NCBI GenBank assembly: GCA_902480035.1
Contig: CABSRC010000003.1
Span: 1 to 39,462, forward strand
Direction: 5' to 3'
DNA length: 39,462 bases
Source of the DNA: an uncultured Streptococcus sp.
GTDB lineage: Bacteria > Bacillota > Bacilli > Lactobacillales > Streptococcaceae
Below are positions 7,533-15,649 of this stretch, in pieces. The first letter of the stretch is position 1. Every line of letters starts with the position of its first letter. Under the pieces are notes generated by a model, which worked only from the letters and a program-made list of their open reading frames with translations, made no database searches and was not told the origin of the DNA. The translations under genes and the position numbers were made by a program.

Positions 7533-7564
7533 AAAGAAAAAGGTCCTCAAAGCCTTTTTCTTTT
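7533..7564 (+). terminator. Terminator of the lipoprotein pair
   Basis: AAAGAAAAAGG (7533-7543) / CCTTTTTCTTT (7553-7563), 11-bp stem with the T-run built into its 3' arm. Confidence 0.75.
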
Positions 7565-7575
7565 GGGCTTGAATA

Positions 7576-7584
7576 TGTTAAAAT
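7576..7584 (+). promoter_or_regulatory. Candidate distal pnp promoter
   Basis: TGTTAAAAT, an extended -10 without a convincing -35. It would give a leader of about 380 nt containing the structured repeats at 7602-7890. Confidence 0.3.
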
Positions 7585-7601
7585 AAAAGGTATACGTGCT
7601 T

Positions 7602-7890
7602 GGATACAAAGATGAGGATATAACATACAGATAGGCTGTTGAAATTCCTATCTCGTTGAGTTGCTTGACGGCCTTAGTATCTTGAGTAATTGAACACGGG
7701 CTAAATCCCTAGTGAAAAAGATAGATTTCCTAGTGTGCGTGGCACACTGCGTCAATCTCCTATTTTCATACGGGATTCTTCACGCCCTTTGTATCCTGAT
7801 GAACTGAATTTTGGCCTCATTTCTTAGGAAAAAAGATAAGCTTCCTAGCACTCATCGAGTGCGGCGTCACCTTCCTATTTTTCTACAGAA
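7602..7890. repeat. Structured intergenic repeats upstream of pnp
   Basis: Gene-free stretch 7475-7972. GGATACAAAG (7602-7611) has a perfect inverted partner CTTTGTATCC (7787-7796). AGATAGG / CCTATCT forms a hairpin at 7629-7653. Two diverged direct copies of a unit of about 65 nt (near 7712-7775 and 7825-7888) share GAAAAAGATA, TTCCTAG and a GCGTCA..TCCTATTTT block. Each holds a 6-bp hairpin of different sequence: GTGTGC-GTG-GCACAC and GCACTC-ATC-GAGTGC. GAACACGGGCTAAA..CCTAGTGAAAA recurs in reverse complement near 1512-1540. Confidence 0.55.
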
Positions 7891-7921
7891 ATGTTCGGCA
7901 AGCCGAACCGTCCAAAATATC

Positions 7922-7948
7922 TTGATCTTTGTAGGCAAGTCGTATAAT
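7922..7948 (+). promoter_or_regulatory. Candidate proximal pnp promoter
   Basis: TTGATC (7922-7927), a short 15-nt spacer and a consensus TATAAT (7943-7948), 24 nt before the pnp start codon. Confidence 0.55.
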
Positions 7949-7972
7949 TTTATCAATCCAAAGGGGATTACA

Positions 7973-10195
7973 ATGACAAAACAAGTGTTTCAAACGACTT
8001 TTGCGGGTCGTGAGTTAACCGTAGAGACTGGTCAGGTTGCCAAACAAGCAAATGGCGCTGTTGTCGTACGTTATGGTGAGTCAACTGTCTTGACGGCAGC
8101 TGTCATGTCTAAGAAGATGGCAACTGGGGATTTCTTCCCACTTCAAGTCAACTACGAAGAAAAAATGTATGCAGCTGGGAAGTTTCCTGGTGGCTTTATG
8201 AAACGGGAAGGACGTCCTTCAACAGATGCGACTTTGACAGCGCGTTTGATCGACCGTCCAATCCGTCCAATGTTTGCGGAAGGCTTCCGTAATGAAGTGC
8301 AAGTCATCAACACGGTTCTTTCTTACGATGAAAATGCATCTGCACCAATGGCAGCTATGTTTGGTTCATCATTGGCGCTTTCTATCTCAGATATTCCGTT
8401 TGACGGACCAATCGCTGGAGTACAAGTGGGTTATGTCGATGGAGAAATCATCATCAACCCAACGCAAGAACAAGCTGAGCGCTCGCTTCTTGAATTGACA
8501 GTAGCTGGTACCAAACACGCTATCAACATGGTAGAGTCTGGCGCCAAAGAATTGTCAGAAGAAATCATGTTGGAAGCTCTTCTGAAAGGGCACGAAGCTG
8601 TTAAAGAATTGATTGCCTTCCAAGAAGAAATCGTAGCAGCAGTTGGGAAAGAAAAAGCAGAAGTAGAATTGCTTCATGTGGACGCTGAATTGCAAGCTGA
8701 AATCATTGCAACCTACAACAGTGACCTCCAAAAAGCAGTCCAAGTAGAAGAAAAATTAGCTCGTGAAGCTGCGACTCAAGCGGTGAAAGACCAAGTGACA
8801 GCCGTTTACGAAGAAAAATATGCAGACCACGAAGAATTTGACCGGATCATGCGGGATGTAGCTGAAATCTTGGAACAAATGGAACACGCAGAAGTGCGTC
8901 GTTTGATCACAGAAGACAAGGTTCGTCCGGATGGTCGTAAGGTCGATGAAATCCGTCCTTTGGATGCGGTTGTTGACTTCCTTCCTCGCGTTCACGGTTC
9001 AGGTCTCTTTACTCGTGGACAAACTCAGGCTCTTTCTATCTTGACTTTGGCGCCAATGGGTGAAACGCAAATCATCGATGGTTTGGATCCAGAGTACAAG
9101 AAACGCTTTATGCACCACTATAACTTCCCACAATACTCTGTAGGGGAAACTGGACGTTACGGTGCACCTGGTCGTCGTGAAATTGGTCACGGTGCTCTTG
9201 GAGAGCGTGCTCTTGCTCAAGTCTTGCCAAGCTTGGAAGAATTCCCATACGCGATCCGTTTGGTAGCAGAAGTCTTGGAATCAAACGGTTCTTCATCTCA
9301 AGCCTCTATCTGTGCGGGAACGCTTGCTCTTATGGCTGGTGGTGTGCCAATCAAGGCACCAGTAGCAGGGATTGCTATGGGTCTGATCTCAGATGGAAAT
9401 AACTACACCGTATTGACAGATATCCAAGGTTTGGAAGACCACTTTGGAGATATGGACTTCAAGGTTGCAGGTACGCGTGACGGGATTACAGCCCTTCAGA
9501 TGGATATCAAGATCCAAGGGATTACTGCAGAAATCTTGACGGAAGCTCTTGCTCAAGCCAAGAAAGCCCGTTTTGAAATCCTTGATGTGATCGAAGCAAC
9601 CATTCCAGAAGTGCGTCCAGAATTGGCTCCAACTGCTCCAAAAATTGATACCATCAAGATTGATGTGGACAAGATTAAGATTGTCATCGGTAAGGGTGGA
9701 GAAACCATCGATAAGATTATCGCTGAAACAGGCGTTAAGATTGATATCGACGAAGAAGGTAACGTATCTATCTACTCGAGCGACCAAGATGCCATCAACC
9801 GTGCTAAGGAAATCATTGCTGGTTTGGTTCGTGAAGCGAAAGTGGATGAAGTCTACCATGCCAAAGTGGTTCGGATCGAGAAATTTGGTGCTTTTGTCAA
9901 CCTCTTTGACAAGACGGATGCCCTCGTTCATATCTCTGAAATGGCTTGGACGCGCACCAACCGTGTCGAAGACTTGGTAGCCATCGGTGATGAAGTCGAT
10001 GTGAAGATTATCAAGATTGACGAAAAAGGTCGTGTCGATGCTTCTATGAAAGCTCTTCTCCCTCGTCCGCCAAAAGCAGAAAACAGCGAGGAAAAAGGTG
10101 AAAAAACTCATCGCCATGGCGACCGTCCTCGTCACCACAACAAAGACCACAAACCTAAAAAAGACTTTACTATTACACAAAAAGATTCAGAATAA
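7973..10195 (+). CDS. pnp: Polyribonucleotide nucleotidyltransferase (PNPase)
   Basis: 740-residue phosphorolytic 3'-5' exoribonuclease, a homotrimer acting in mRNA decay. Order: first RNase PH domain (about 1-215), alpha-helical linker (about 240-325), second RNase PH core (RPDGRKVDEIRPLD to about 545), KH domain with GKGGETIDKI near residue 572, S1 domain (about 617-690, EVYHAKVVRIEKFGAFV), then a His/Lys/Arg-rich tail. The start at 7973 (MTKQVFQTTFAGREL) fits the family and has AAGGGG upstream; the 54-codon in-frame extension upstream overlaps repeats and lacks support. It heads the cluster to the PucR gene, with cysE 24 nt downstream. The pnp-cysE-cysS order is familiar from streptococci. 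Confidence 0.98.
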   Translation: MTKQVFQTTFAGRELTVETGQVAKQANGAVVVRYGESTVLTAAVMSKKMATGDFFPLQVNYEEKMYAAGKFPGGFMKREGRPSTDATLTARLIDRPIRPMFAEGFRNEVQVINTVLSYDENASAPMAAMFGSSLALSISDIPFDGPIAGVQVGYVDGEIIINPTQEQAERSLLELTVAGTKHAINMVESGAKELSEEIMLEALLKGHEAVKELIAFQEEIVAAVGKEKAEVELLHVDAELQAEIIATYNSDLQKAVQVEEKLAREAATQAVKDQVTAVYEEKYADHEEFDRIMRDVAEILEQMEHAEVRRLITEDKVRPDGRKVDEIRPLDAVVDFLPRVHGSGLFTRGQTQALSILTLAPMGETQIIDGLDPEYKKRFMHHYNFPQYSVGETGRYGAPGRREIGHGALGERALAQVLPSLEEFPYAIRLVAEVLESNGSSSQASICAGTLALMAGGVPIKAPVAGIAMGLISDGNNYTVLTDIQGLEDHFGDMDFKVAGTRDGITALQMDIKIQGITAEILTEALAQAKKARFEILDVIEATIPEVRPELAPTAPKIDTIKIDVDKIKIVIGKGGETIDKIIAETGVKIDIDEEGNVSIYSSDQDAINRAKEIIAGLVREAKVDEVYHAKVVRIEKFGAFVNLFDKTDALVHISEMAWTRTNRVEDLVAIGDEVDVKIIKIDEKGRVDASMKALLPRPPKAENSEEKGEKTHRHGDRPRHHNKDHKPKKDFTITQKDSE

Positions 10196-10219
10196 TCATT
10201 AGAAAAGGAGGAGCACGGT

Positions 10220-10837
10220 ATGGGATGGTGGCGTGAAACCATCGATATTGTAAAAGAAAATGACCCAGCAGCGCGTACCTCGCTGGAGGTCCTTTTGACC
10301 TATCCGGGCGTCAAAGCACTGGCAGCTCACCGTGTTTCCCACTTTTTGTGGAATCATGGCTTTAAGCTTCTAGCTCGGATGCATAGTCAGTTCTGGCGTT
10401 TTTGGACCCAGATTGAAATCCATCCAGGTGCGACCATTGCTTCCGGTGTCTTTATCGACCATGGAGCGGGCCTCGTTATCGGGGAAACGGCCATTGTTGA
10501 AAAAGGCGTCATGCTCTACCACGGGGTGACCCTTGGGGGAACAGGGAAGGATGTCGGTAAACGCCATCCAACGGTTCGTGAAGGAGCCTTGGTCTCCGCT
10601 CATGCTCAGGTCATCGGTCCGATTGAGATTGGGGCCAAGGCCAAAGTAGGAGCGGGAGCGGTCGTGGTCTCCGATGTACCGAGTGATGTGACCGTTGTCG
10701 GAATCCCTGCTAAGATTGTTCGTGTTCACGGTAAGAAGGATGAGCCAATCATTCACCAAGAAGAAGAAAAACGCGAATACTATGTGAATAAGATGGAGCA
10801 TGCTAAGGAAGCCAGTCATCGGTCTTCTAGTTTGTAA
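10220..10837 (+). CDS. cysE: Serine O-acetyltransferase
   Basis: 205-residue CysE converting L-serine and acetyl-CoA to O-acetylserine, the precursor of cysteine. The N-terminal helical domain carries DPAARTSLEVLLTYPGVKALAAHR. The left-handed beta-helix shows hexapeptide repeats with the catalytic HPGA..DHGAGLVIGE block and VTLGGTGK.GKRHPT. The C-terminal tail after VGIPAKIVR is longer and charged (KKDEPIIHQEEEKREYY), where cysteine synthase and feedback control usually involve the CysE C-terminus. AAAGGAGG precedes the ATG. It lies 24 nt after pnp and 12 nt before the GNAT gene, with cysS after that, so cysteine synthesis and charging are co-organised. No T-box is visible. Confidence 0.97.
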   Translation: MGWWRETIDIVKENDPAARTSLEVLLTYPGVKALAAHRVSHFLWNHGFKLLARMHSQFWRFWTQIEIHPGATIASGVFIDHGAGLVIGETAIVEKGVMLYHGVTLGGTGKDVGKRHPTVREGALVSAHAQVIGPIEIGAKAKVGAGAVVVSDVPSDVTVVGIPAKIVRVHGKKDEPIIHQEEEKREYYVNKMEHAKEASHRSSSL

Positions 10838-10849
10838 GGAGATCGCTAC

Positions 10850-11716
10850 GTGATTCAAGCAACCAATACATTGACTGACCACCAACTACTGGAAGCAAAG
10901 GCCCTTATTGCCATCTGTCAGAACGATGACGGAACTTTTCGGGATCCTTATCTCTCCAATATGCTCAATTTTGATCCCGATATGCCCGCCTTTTTCCTTT
11001 ATTATGAAAAAGGTGAACTTGTTGGCCTATTAACGGTTTATGCAGATGACCCAGATGTGGAAGTAGCGATCCTGGTCCACCCCAATCATCGTCGTCAAGG
11101 CATTGCGCGAGCTTTATATAGAAGTTTTGAGACAGAAACGGCATCTTATCCCATTGAGTCTGTAACTTTTCAGACAGAGCGTGTTTTTCTAGAGCGCCAT
11201 CCTGAGTTTGTCAACAACTGGGGACTGGTCGAGGATGAAGAGACAGAAACCTGGTTAGGTAAGGATAGAAGACCTTATCCGTTAGCAACTGTTTCCAATC
11301 TGGACGTTTTGTTAGCAGATCGTTCCTATCAGGATCAAATTAGTCAGTTGAAATTTCAGGCATTTTCAGAGGAACATGAATCTAAAGAAGTTGTGGATAG
11401 ATATGTCGCTAAAGCTCTGAAAGATCCAGAAAGTTGCCTATATATTTTATTAAAAAACGGTCAGGTTATTGGAACTTGTACAGTTGATTTATCGAGTAAT
11501 ACGAATTACCTCTATGGTTTGGCAATAGCTGAACTTGAACGTGGAAAAGGCTATGGGAGCTACCTGGCAAAATCCCTCGTCAACAAACTGATTGAGCAAA
11601 ATGACAAGGCTTTTCAGATTGCCGTGGAAGACAGCAATGTAGGTGCCAAACGTTTGTATGAAAAGATTGGCTTTGTCAAACAGACTCAGGTGGTTTATTT
11701 GAAGCCAAAAGAGTAG
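10850..11716 (+). CDS. Tandem GNAT-domain N-acetyltransferase
   Basis: 288 residues with GTG start at 10850; AAGGAG overlaps the cysE stop region 8 nt upstream. Two GNAT folds are visible. In the first, LVGLLTVYADDPDVEVAIL leads to the acetyl-CoA loop HPNHRRQGIARALY. In the second, GTCTVDLSSNTNYLYGLAI leads to LERGKGYGSYLAKSLV, then AVEDSNVGAKRLYEKIGF. Both pyrophosphate-binding loops (RRQGIA and RGKGYG) look intact. It acetylates an unknown amine substrate in the cytosol. Its place between cysE and cysS is conserved in related streptococci in my recollection, but does not prove a cysteine-linked role. Confidence 0.88.
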   Translation: MIQATNTLTDHQLLEAKALIAICQNDDGTFRDPYLSNMLNFDPDMPAFFLYYEKGELVGLLTVYADDPDVEVAILVHPNHRRQGIARALYRSFETETASYPIESVTFQTERVFLERHPEFVNNWGLVEDEETETWLGKDRRPYPLATVSNLDVLLADRSYQDQISQLKFQAFSEEHESKEVVDRYVAKALKDPESCLYILLKNGQVIGTCTVDLSSNTNYLYGLAIAELERGKGYGSYLAKSLVNKLIEQNDKAFQIAVEDSNVGAKRLYEKIGFVKQTQVVYLKPKE

Positions 11717-11736
11717 AAACAGAAAGGAAATGAAGC

Positions 11737-13080
11737 GTGTTAAAAATTTATGATACCATGTCTCGTGATTTGCGAGAATTTGTCCCCATCGAGGAAGGGA
11801 AGGTCCGCATGTATGTTTGTGGGCCAACAGTTTACAACTATATCCACGTTGGGAATGCCCGTTCAACGGTAGCCTTTGACACGATTCGTCGCTACTTTGA
11901 GTATTGTGGCTACGAAGTTGCCTATATTTCCAACTTTACCGATGTGGATGATAAGATCATCAACCGTGCCAAGGAAGAAGGCATTACTCCTCAGGAAGTG
12001 GCGGATAAGTATATCGCGGCCTTTCGTGAAGATGTGACGGCTCTTGGGGTCAAGCCTGCAACCCGCCACCCTCGTGTTGTTGAGTTTATGGATGACATCA
12101 TTCGTTTTGTCGCTGACTTGATCGAAAAAGGCTATGCCTACGAGAGCCAAGGGGATGTCTATTTCCGTGTGGAAAAATCCCACAACTATGCAAAATTAGC
12201 CAATAAAACTTTGGAAGACCTAGAACTAGGTGCTTCTGGTCGGACAGATGAGGAAACAGCTCGCAAGGAAAATCCAGTCGATTTCGCCCTCTGGAAAGCT
12301 GCCAAACCAGGTGAAGTTTCTTGGGAAAGCCCTTGGGGACCTGGTCGTCCTGGCTGGCACATTGAGTGTTCGGTCATGTCAACGGGGATTTTAGGCGATA
12401 CCATTGATATTCACGGTGGTGGAGCTGACCTTGAGTTTCCGCACCATACCAATGAAATTGCCCAGTCAGAGGCTAAAACTGGTCAAACCTTTGCCAACTA
12501 CTGGATGCACAATGGCTTTGTCAATATTGACAATGTCAAGATGTCCAAGTCCTTGGGCAACTTTATTACTGTGCATGATGCCTTGAAGACCATCGATGGC
12601 CAAGTGCTTCGTTTCTTCTTTGCGACCCAACACTACCGCAAGCCGATTAACTTCACAGAAAAAGCTGTCCGCGATGCGGAGACCAACCTTAAGTATTTGA
12701 AAAATACCTATGAGCAACCTTTCGCCGGAGAAGTGGATCCAGCAGACTTACAAAACTTTGTGGACAAGTTTATTGCGGCTATGGATGAAGATATCAATGC
12801 CGCAAACGGAATCACCGTCGTCTTTGAATTGGCCAAATGGATCAATTCAGGTCATTACAACCAAGACGTCAAGGATACCTTGGCAAAGATGTTAGAAGTC
12901 TTTGGAGTGGTCTTTGTTGAAGAAGTTTTGGATGCGGATATTGAAGCCTTGATCGCTGAACGTCAGGAAGCGCGGGCTAAGAAAGATTTTGCGCGAGCAG
13001 ATGCGATTCGCGATGAATTGGCTGCGCAAGGAATCAAGCTCTTGGATACAAAAGAAGGTGTAAGGTGGACACGTGATTGA
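11737..13080 (+). CDS. cysS: Cysteinyl-tRNA synthetase
   Basis: 447-residue class I aminoacyl-tRNA synthetase that charges tRNA-Cys. Signatures: MYVCGPTVYNYIHVGNAR with the zinc-ligand Cys and HIGH-equivalent HVGN, WHIECSVM with a second zinc Cys, GGGADLEFPHHTNEIAQSE with further ligands, and KMSKSLGNF. The C-terminal DALR-like helical domain ends with RWTRD. GTG start at 11737, with AAAGGA upstream and the family-typical first residues LKIYDTMSRDLREF. The 3' end overlaps mrnC by 8 nt, implying translational coupling. Confidence 0.97.
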   Translation: MLKIYDTMSRDLREFVPIEEGKVRMYVCGPTVYNYIHVGNARSTVAFDTIRRYFEYCGYEVAYISNFTDVDDKIINRAKEEGITPQEVADKYIAAFREDVTALGVKPATRHPRVVEFMDDIIRFVADLIEKGYAYESQGDVYFRVEKSHNYAKLANKTLEDLELGASGRTDEETARKENPVDFALWKAAKPGEVSWESPWGPGRPGWHIECSVMSTGILGDTIDIHGGGADLEFPHHTNEIAQSEAKTGQTFANYWMHNGFVNIDNVKMSKSLGNFITVHDALKTIDGQVLRFFFATQHYRKPINFTEKAVRDAETNLKYLKNTYEQPFAGEVDPADLQNFVDKFIAAMDEDINAANGITVVFELAKWINSGHYNQDVKDTLAKMLEVFGVVFVEEVLDADIEALIAERQEARAKKDFARADAIRDELAAQGIKLLDTKEGVRWTRD

Positions 13081-13471
13081 TGTCAATCTAATCAATGGGA
13101 TCGCCCTTGCCTTTGAAGGGGATGCGGTCTATTCCATGTATATTCGCAGGTACCTGATTTTTCAAGGGATGACCAAGCCCAATAAGCTTCACCAGACTGC
13201 AACCCGCTACGTCTCTGCTAGAGCTCAGGCTAGCTTGATTGAAAGCATGCTGGAGCAAGAAATTCTGACAGAAAAAGAGTTGGAGATCTACAAGCGCGGT
13301 CGCAATACCAATAGCCATACCAAGGCCAAAAATGCGGATGTCGTGACTTATCGTATGTCGACAGGCTTTGAAGCCGTTATGGGCTATCTTCATATGACGG
13401 GTGAGCTTGCTCGTTTAGAAGAATTGATCAACTGGTGCATCCAGCAAGTAGAAGAAGGAAGAAAGCAGTGA
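13073..13471 (+). CDS. mrnC: Mini-ribonuclease III
   Basis: 132-residue MrnC, an RNase III catalytic domain without a dsRNA-binding domain, which in Firmicutes matures 23S rRNA. The RNase III signature region is GIALAFEGDAVYSMYIRRYL (Glu and Asp for metal binding), followed by KPNKLHQTATRYVSARAQA, RGRNTNSHTKAKNADVVTYR and the second acidic site in TGFEAVMGYL. GTG start at 13073 inside the 3' end of cysS, with AAGGTGG upstream. The cysS-mrnC coupling is the standard Firmicutes arrangement. Its stop overlaps the start of the next gene (GTGA). Confidence 0.96.
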   Translation: MIDVNLINGIALAFEGDAVYSMYIRRYLIFQGMTKPNKLHQTATRYVSARAQASLIESMLEQEILTEKELEIYKRGRNTNSHTKAKNADVVTYRMSTGFEAVMGYLHMTGELARLEELINWCIQQVEEGRKQ

Positions 13472-14328
13472 AAAATATCAGAGAGTGGTTTCCTCATGCA
13501 GAGGTGACGGATCAGGCTCATCCACCAGCTGGTTATGTAGCGATACCCCTTCAGGCTCATCAATGGCTGCTACTGAAGGAAGGAGAGCTAACCGAGCGAG
13601 AAAAACAATTGATTTCCTGGTTGGGCGGTGAAGAAGAGGTTGTCCCCAATCCTTGGTACCAATACCTGATCGATGGAAAGGGAGAAGCCCCTCAGGTCAT
13701 CAAAAAAATGCAGCTCGTCTATTGCCACCTCTCGCACTCAACAGCGGAAGGGATGGCTTCTTGGTTAGAGATGATGCAGACACTCTTGCCCAACTTCCGA
13801 GCAACCTTGCAACTGAGTGGACAGGACTACGTGCTCATTCTGGACCAAGACCAGTCTTTGCCTGTGGCCGATATCTTAAAAGATACTGTCTCTGCTATGG
13901 AGTATGATTTTAACATTCGTTTATCTATCCTGGTCGGGCAAGTATGGGCCGACTCAAAGGAAGGAAAAGTGTCTCCGGTTATCCGAGCAGAACAGGCGGT
14001 CTTTCGAGCTTGGATCCGAGAAGGGCATCAAGGTGTCTATCGCTTTTCCCAACTCTATCTGTGGGGAATCGAGCAGGCAGGTCTGGATCTTACTCCAATC
14101 AAAGAAAGCTTGCATCAGTTGATTGAAAGTCAAGATCAATTGCAAGACATCATTGTCGCTCTTTGGGAAAATGGGGCAGTCGTGACCAAGGCGGCCCAGC
14201 AACTCTATCTCCATCGCAATTCGCTCCAATACAAGATGGATAAGTGGGAAGAGCTAACGGGTCTTCAGTTGAAAAATCTGACAGATCTGGCTCTTTGCTA
14301 CCATTTAGTCTTGCAAGATGTCATTTAA
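13468..14328 (+). CDS. PucR-type helix-turn-helix transcriptional regulator
   Basis: 286 residues if started at the GTG at 13468, which overlaps the mrnC stop (GTGA) and has AAGGA 9 nt upstream. The C-terminal 75 residues (from LIESQDQLQDIIVALWENGAVVTKAAQQLYLHRNSLQYKM) are the PucR/CdaR C-terminal HTH, where a Trp-Asn-Gly turn precedes AAxxLyxHRNSLxYK. The N-terminal half is an unassigned ligand or dimer domain. Its place directly before msmK, with a terminator between, makes control of sugar uptake plausible but unproven. Regulon and effector unknown. Confidence 0.88.
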   Translation: MKNIREWFPHAEVTDQAHPPAGYVAIPLQAHQWLLLKEGELTEREKQLISWLGGEEEVVPNPWYQYLIDGKGEAPQVIKKMQLVYCHLSHSTAEGMASWLEMMQTLLPNFRATLQLSGQDYVLILDQDQSLPVADILKDTVSAMEYDFNIRLSILVGQVWADSKEGKVSPVIRAEQAVFRAWIREGHQGVYRFSQLYLWGIEQAGLDLTPIKESLHQLIESQDQLQDIIVALWENGAVVTKAAQQLYLHRNSLQYKMDKWEELTGLQLKNLTDLALCYHLVLQDVI

Positions 14329-14343
14329 ACGGAATCAATCGAG

Positions 14344-14381
14344 AGTTTTGTGCAACTTGCACAAAACTCTTTTTCTTTTTT
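14344..14381 (+). terminator. Terminator of the pnp-PucR cluster
   Basis: AGTTTTGTGCA / TGCACAAAACT, perfect 11-bp stem with a 3-nt loop, followed by CTTTTTCTTTTTT. Confidence 0.95.
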
Positions 14382-14401
14382 GTGAGACTTGCCATAGATT
14401 T

Positions 14402-14423
14402 GTAAAACGTTTTCATTTACAAT
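14402..14423 (+). promoter_or_regulatory. msmK -10 with cre-like box
   Basis: TACAAT (14418-14423) lies 29 nt before the start codon. Immediately upstream, the - strand reads TGAAAACGTTTTAC (14415-14402), matching the cre consensus except at its last two positions. CcpA binding here would block the promoter. No clear -35 is visible. Confidence 0.65.
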
Positions 14424-14452
14424 AGAACTATAAAAATCAAAGGAGTACCATC

Positions 14453-15583
14453 ATGGTAGAATTAAATCTTAAAAATATTTACAAAAAATATCCAAACAGC
14501 GAACACTACTCAGTTGAAGACTTCAACTTGGACATCAAAGACAAAGAATTTATCGTTTTCGTAGGTCCTTCAGGATGTGGTAAATCAACGACTCTTCGTA
14601 TGATCGCTGGTCTTGAAGATATCACAGAAGGTGAGTGTTCAATCGATGGCACTGTTGTAAACAACGTGGCACCTAAAGATCGTGATATCGCCATGGTATT
14701 CCAAAACTACGCTCTTTACCCACACATGACTGTGTACGATAACATGGCCTTTGGTTTGAAATTGCGTAAATACAGCAAGGAAGATATCGACAAACGTGTA
14801 CAAGAAGCAGCTGAAATCCTTGGCTTGAAAGAATTCTTGGATCGTAAACCAGCTGACCTTTCTGGTGGTCAACGTCAACGTGTGGCCATGGGACGTGCCA
14901 TTGTCCGTGATGCAAAAGTATTCTTGATGGACGAACCTTTGTCAAACTTGGATGCTAAATTGCGTGTATCCATGCGTGCTGAAATCGCGAAAATCCACCG
15001 CCGTATCGGAGCTACAACGATCTACGTAACTCACGACCAAACAGAAGCGATGACACTTGCTGACCGTATCGTTATCATGTCTGCTACTAAAAACCCTGCA
15101 GGTACTGGTACAATCGGACGTGTAGAACAAATCGGAACTCCTCAAGAAGTTTACAAAAATCCAGTGAACAAATTTGTAGCTGGATTCATCGGAAGCCCTG
15201 CGATGAACTTCATTAACGTGAAATTGGAAGGTGGACACATCGTTGCTAATGGATTGAATTTGAAAGTTCCAGAAGGTGCTTTGAAAGTTCTTCGTGAAAA
15301 AGGCTATGATGGTAAAGAATTGATCTTTGGTATTCGTCCAGAAGACGTGAATACAGAAGCTGCATTCCTTGAAACTTTCCCAGAATCAGTTGTGAAAGCT
15401 ACGATCTCTGTGTCTGAGTTGCTCGGTTCTGAATCTCACTTGTATTGCCAAGTTGGTGACAACGAATTCATCGCTAAAGTGGATGCGCGTGACTACCTTG
15501 GAACTGGTGCAACCATCGAACTTGGATTTGACTTGAACAAAGCTCACTTCTTCGACAAAGAAACTGAAAAAACAGTATACTAA
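14453..15583 (+). CDS. msmK: Sugar ABC importer ATPase MsmK
   Basis: 376-residue carbohydrate-uptake (CUT1) ABC ATPase. Walker A GPSGCGKST at about 38-46, Q-loop FQNYALYPHMTV, signature LSGGQRQRVAMGRAI from about 136, Walker B VFLMDEPLSNLDA, H-loop YVTHDQTEAM. The C-terminal half is the TOBE/regulatory domain (FGIRPEDVNTEA, VSELLGSESHLYC). In streptococci MsmK serves several sugar importers, so it need not sit beside permease genes, and none is adjacent here. AAGGAG precedes the ATG. The preceding cre-like box is consistent with carbon catabolite control. Codon use is strongly biased, as for a highly expressed gene. Confidence 0.96.
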   Translation: MVELNLKNIYKKYPNSEHYSVEDFNLDIKDKEFIVFVGPSGCGKSTTLRMIAGLEDITEGECSIDGTVVNNVAPKDRDIAMVFQNYALYPHMTVYDNMAFGLKLRKYSKEDIDKRVQEAAEILGLKEFLDRKPADLSGGQRQRVAMGRAIVRDAKVFLMDEPLSNLDAKLRVSMRAEIAKIHRRIGATTIYVTHDQTEAMTLADRIVIMSATKNPAGTGTIGRVEQIGTPQEVYKNPVNKFVAGFIGSPAMNFINVKLEGGHIVANGLNLKVPEGALKVLREKGYDGKELIFGIRPEDVNTEAAFLETFPESVVKATISVSELLGSESHLYCQVGDNEFIAKVDARDYLGTGATIELGFDLNKAHFFDKETEKTVY

Positions 15584-15599
15584 TACCTACTGACACTAT

Positions 15600-15635
15600 A
15601 GAGACTGAGACGATTTGTCTCGGTCTCTTTCATTT
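15600..15635 (+). terminator. Hairpin between msmK and the GH13 gene
   Basis: AGAGACTGAGAC (15600-15611) / GTCTCGGTCTCT (15617-15628) followed by TTCATTTT. Probably a partial terminator that sets the msmK:hydrolase ratio, since no separate promoter is obvious before 15650. Confidence 0.75.
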
Positions 15636-15649
15636 TAAGGAGACAAGAC

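Noticed and set aside
9389..10180. 263-codon open frame on the - strand inside pnp
   Set aside because: Antisense shadow of the highly biased pnp coding sequence; no ribosome binding site or recognisable domain.
10196..11740. T-box riboswitch for cysE/cysS
   Set aside because: Intergenic gaps are only 12-24 nt; there is no room for a T-box leader.
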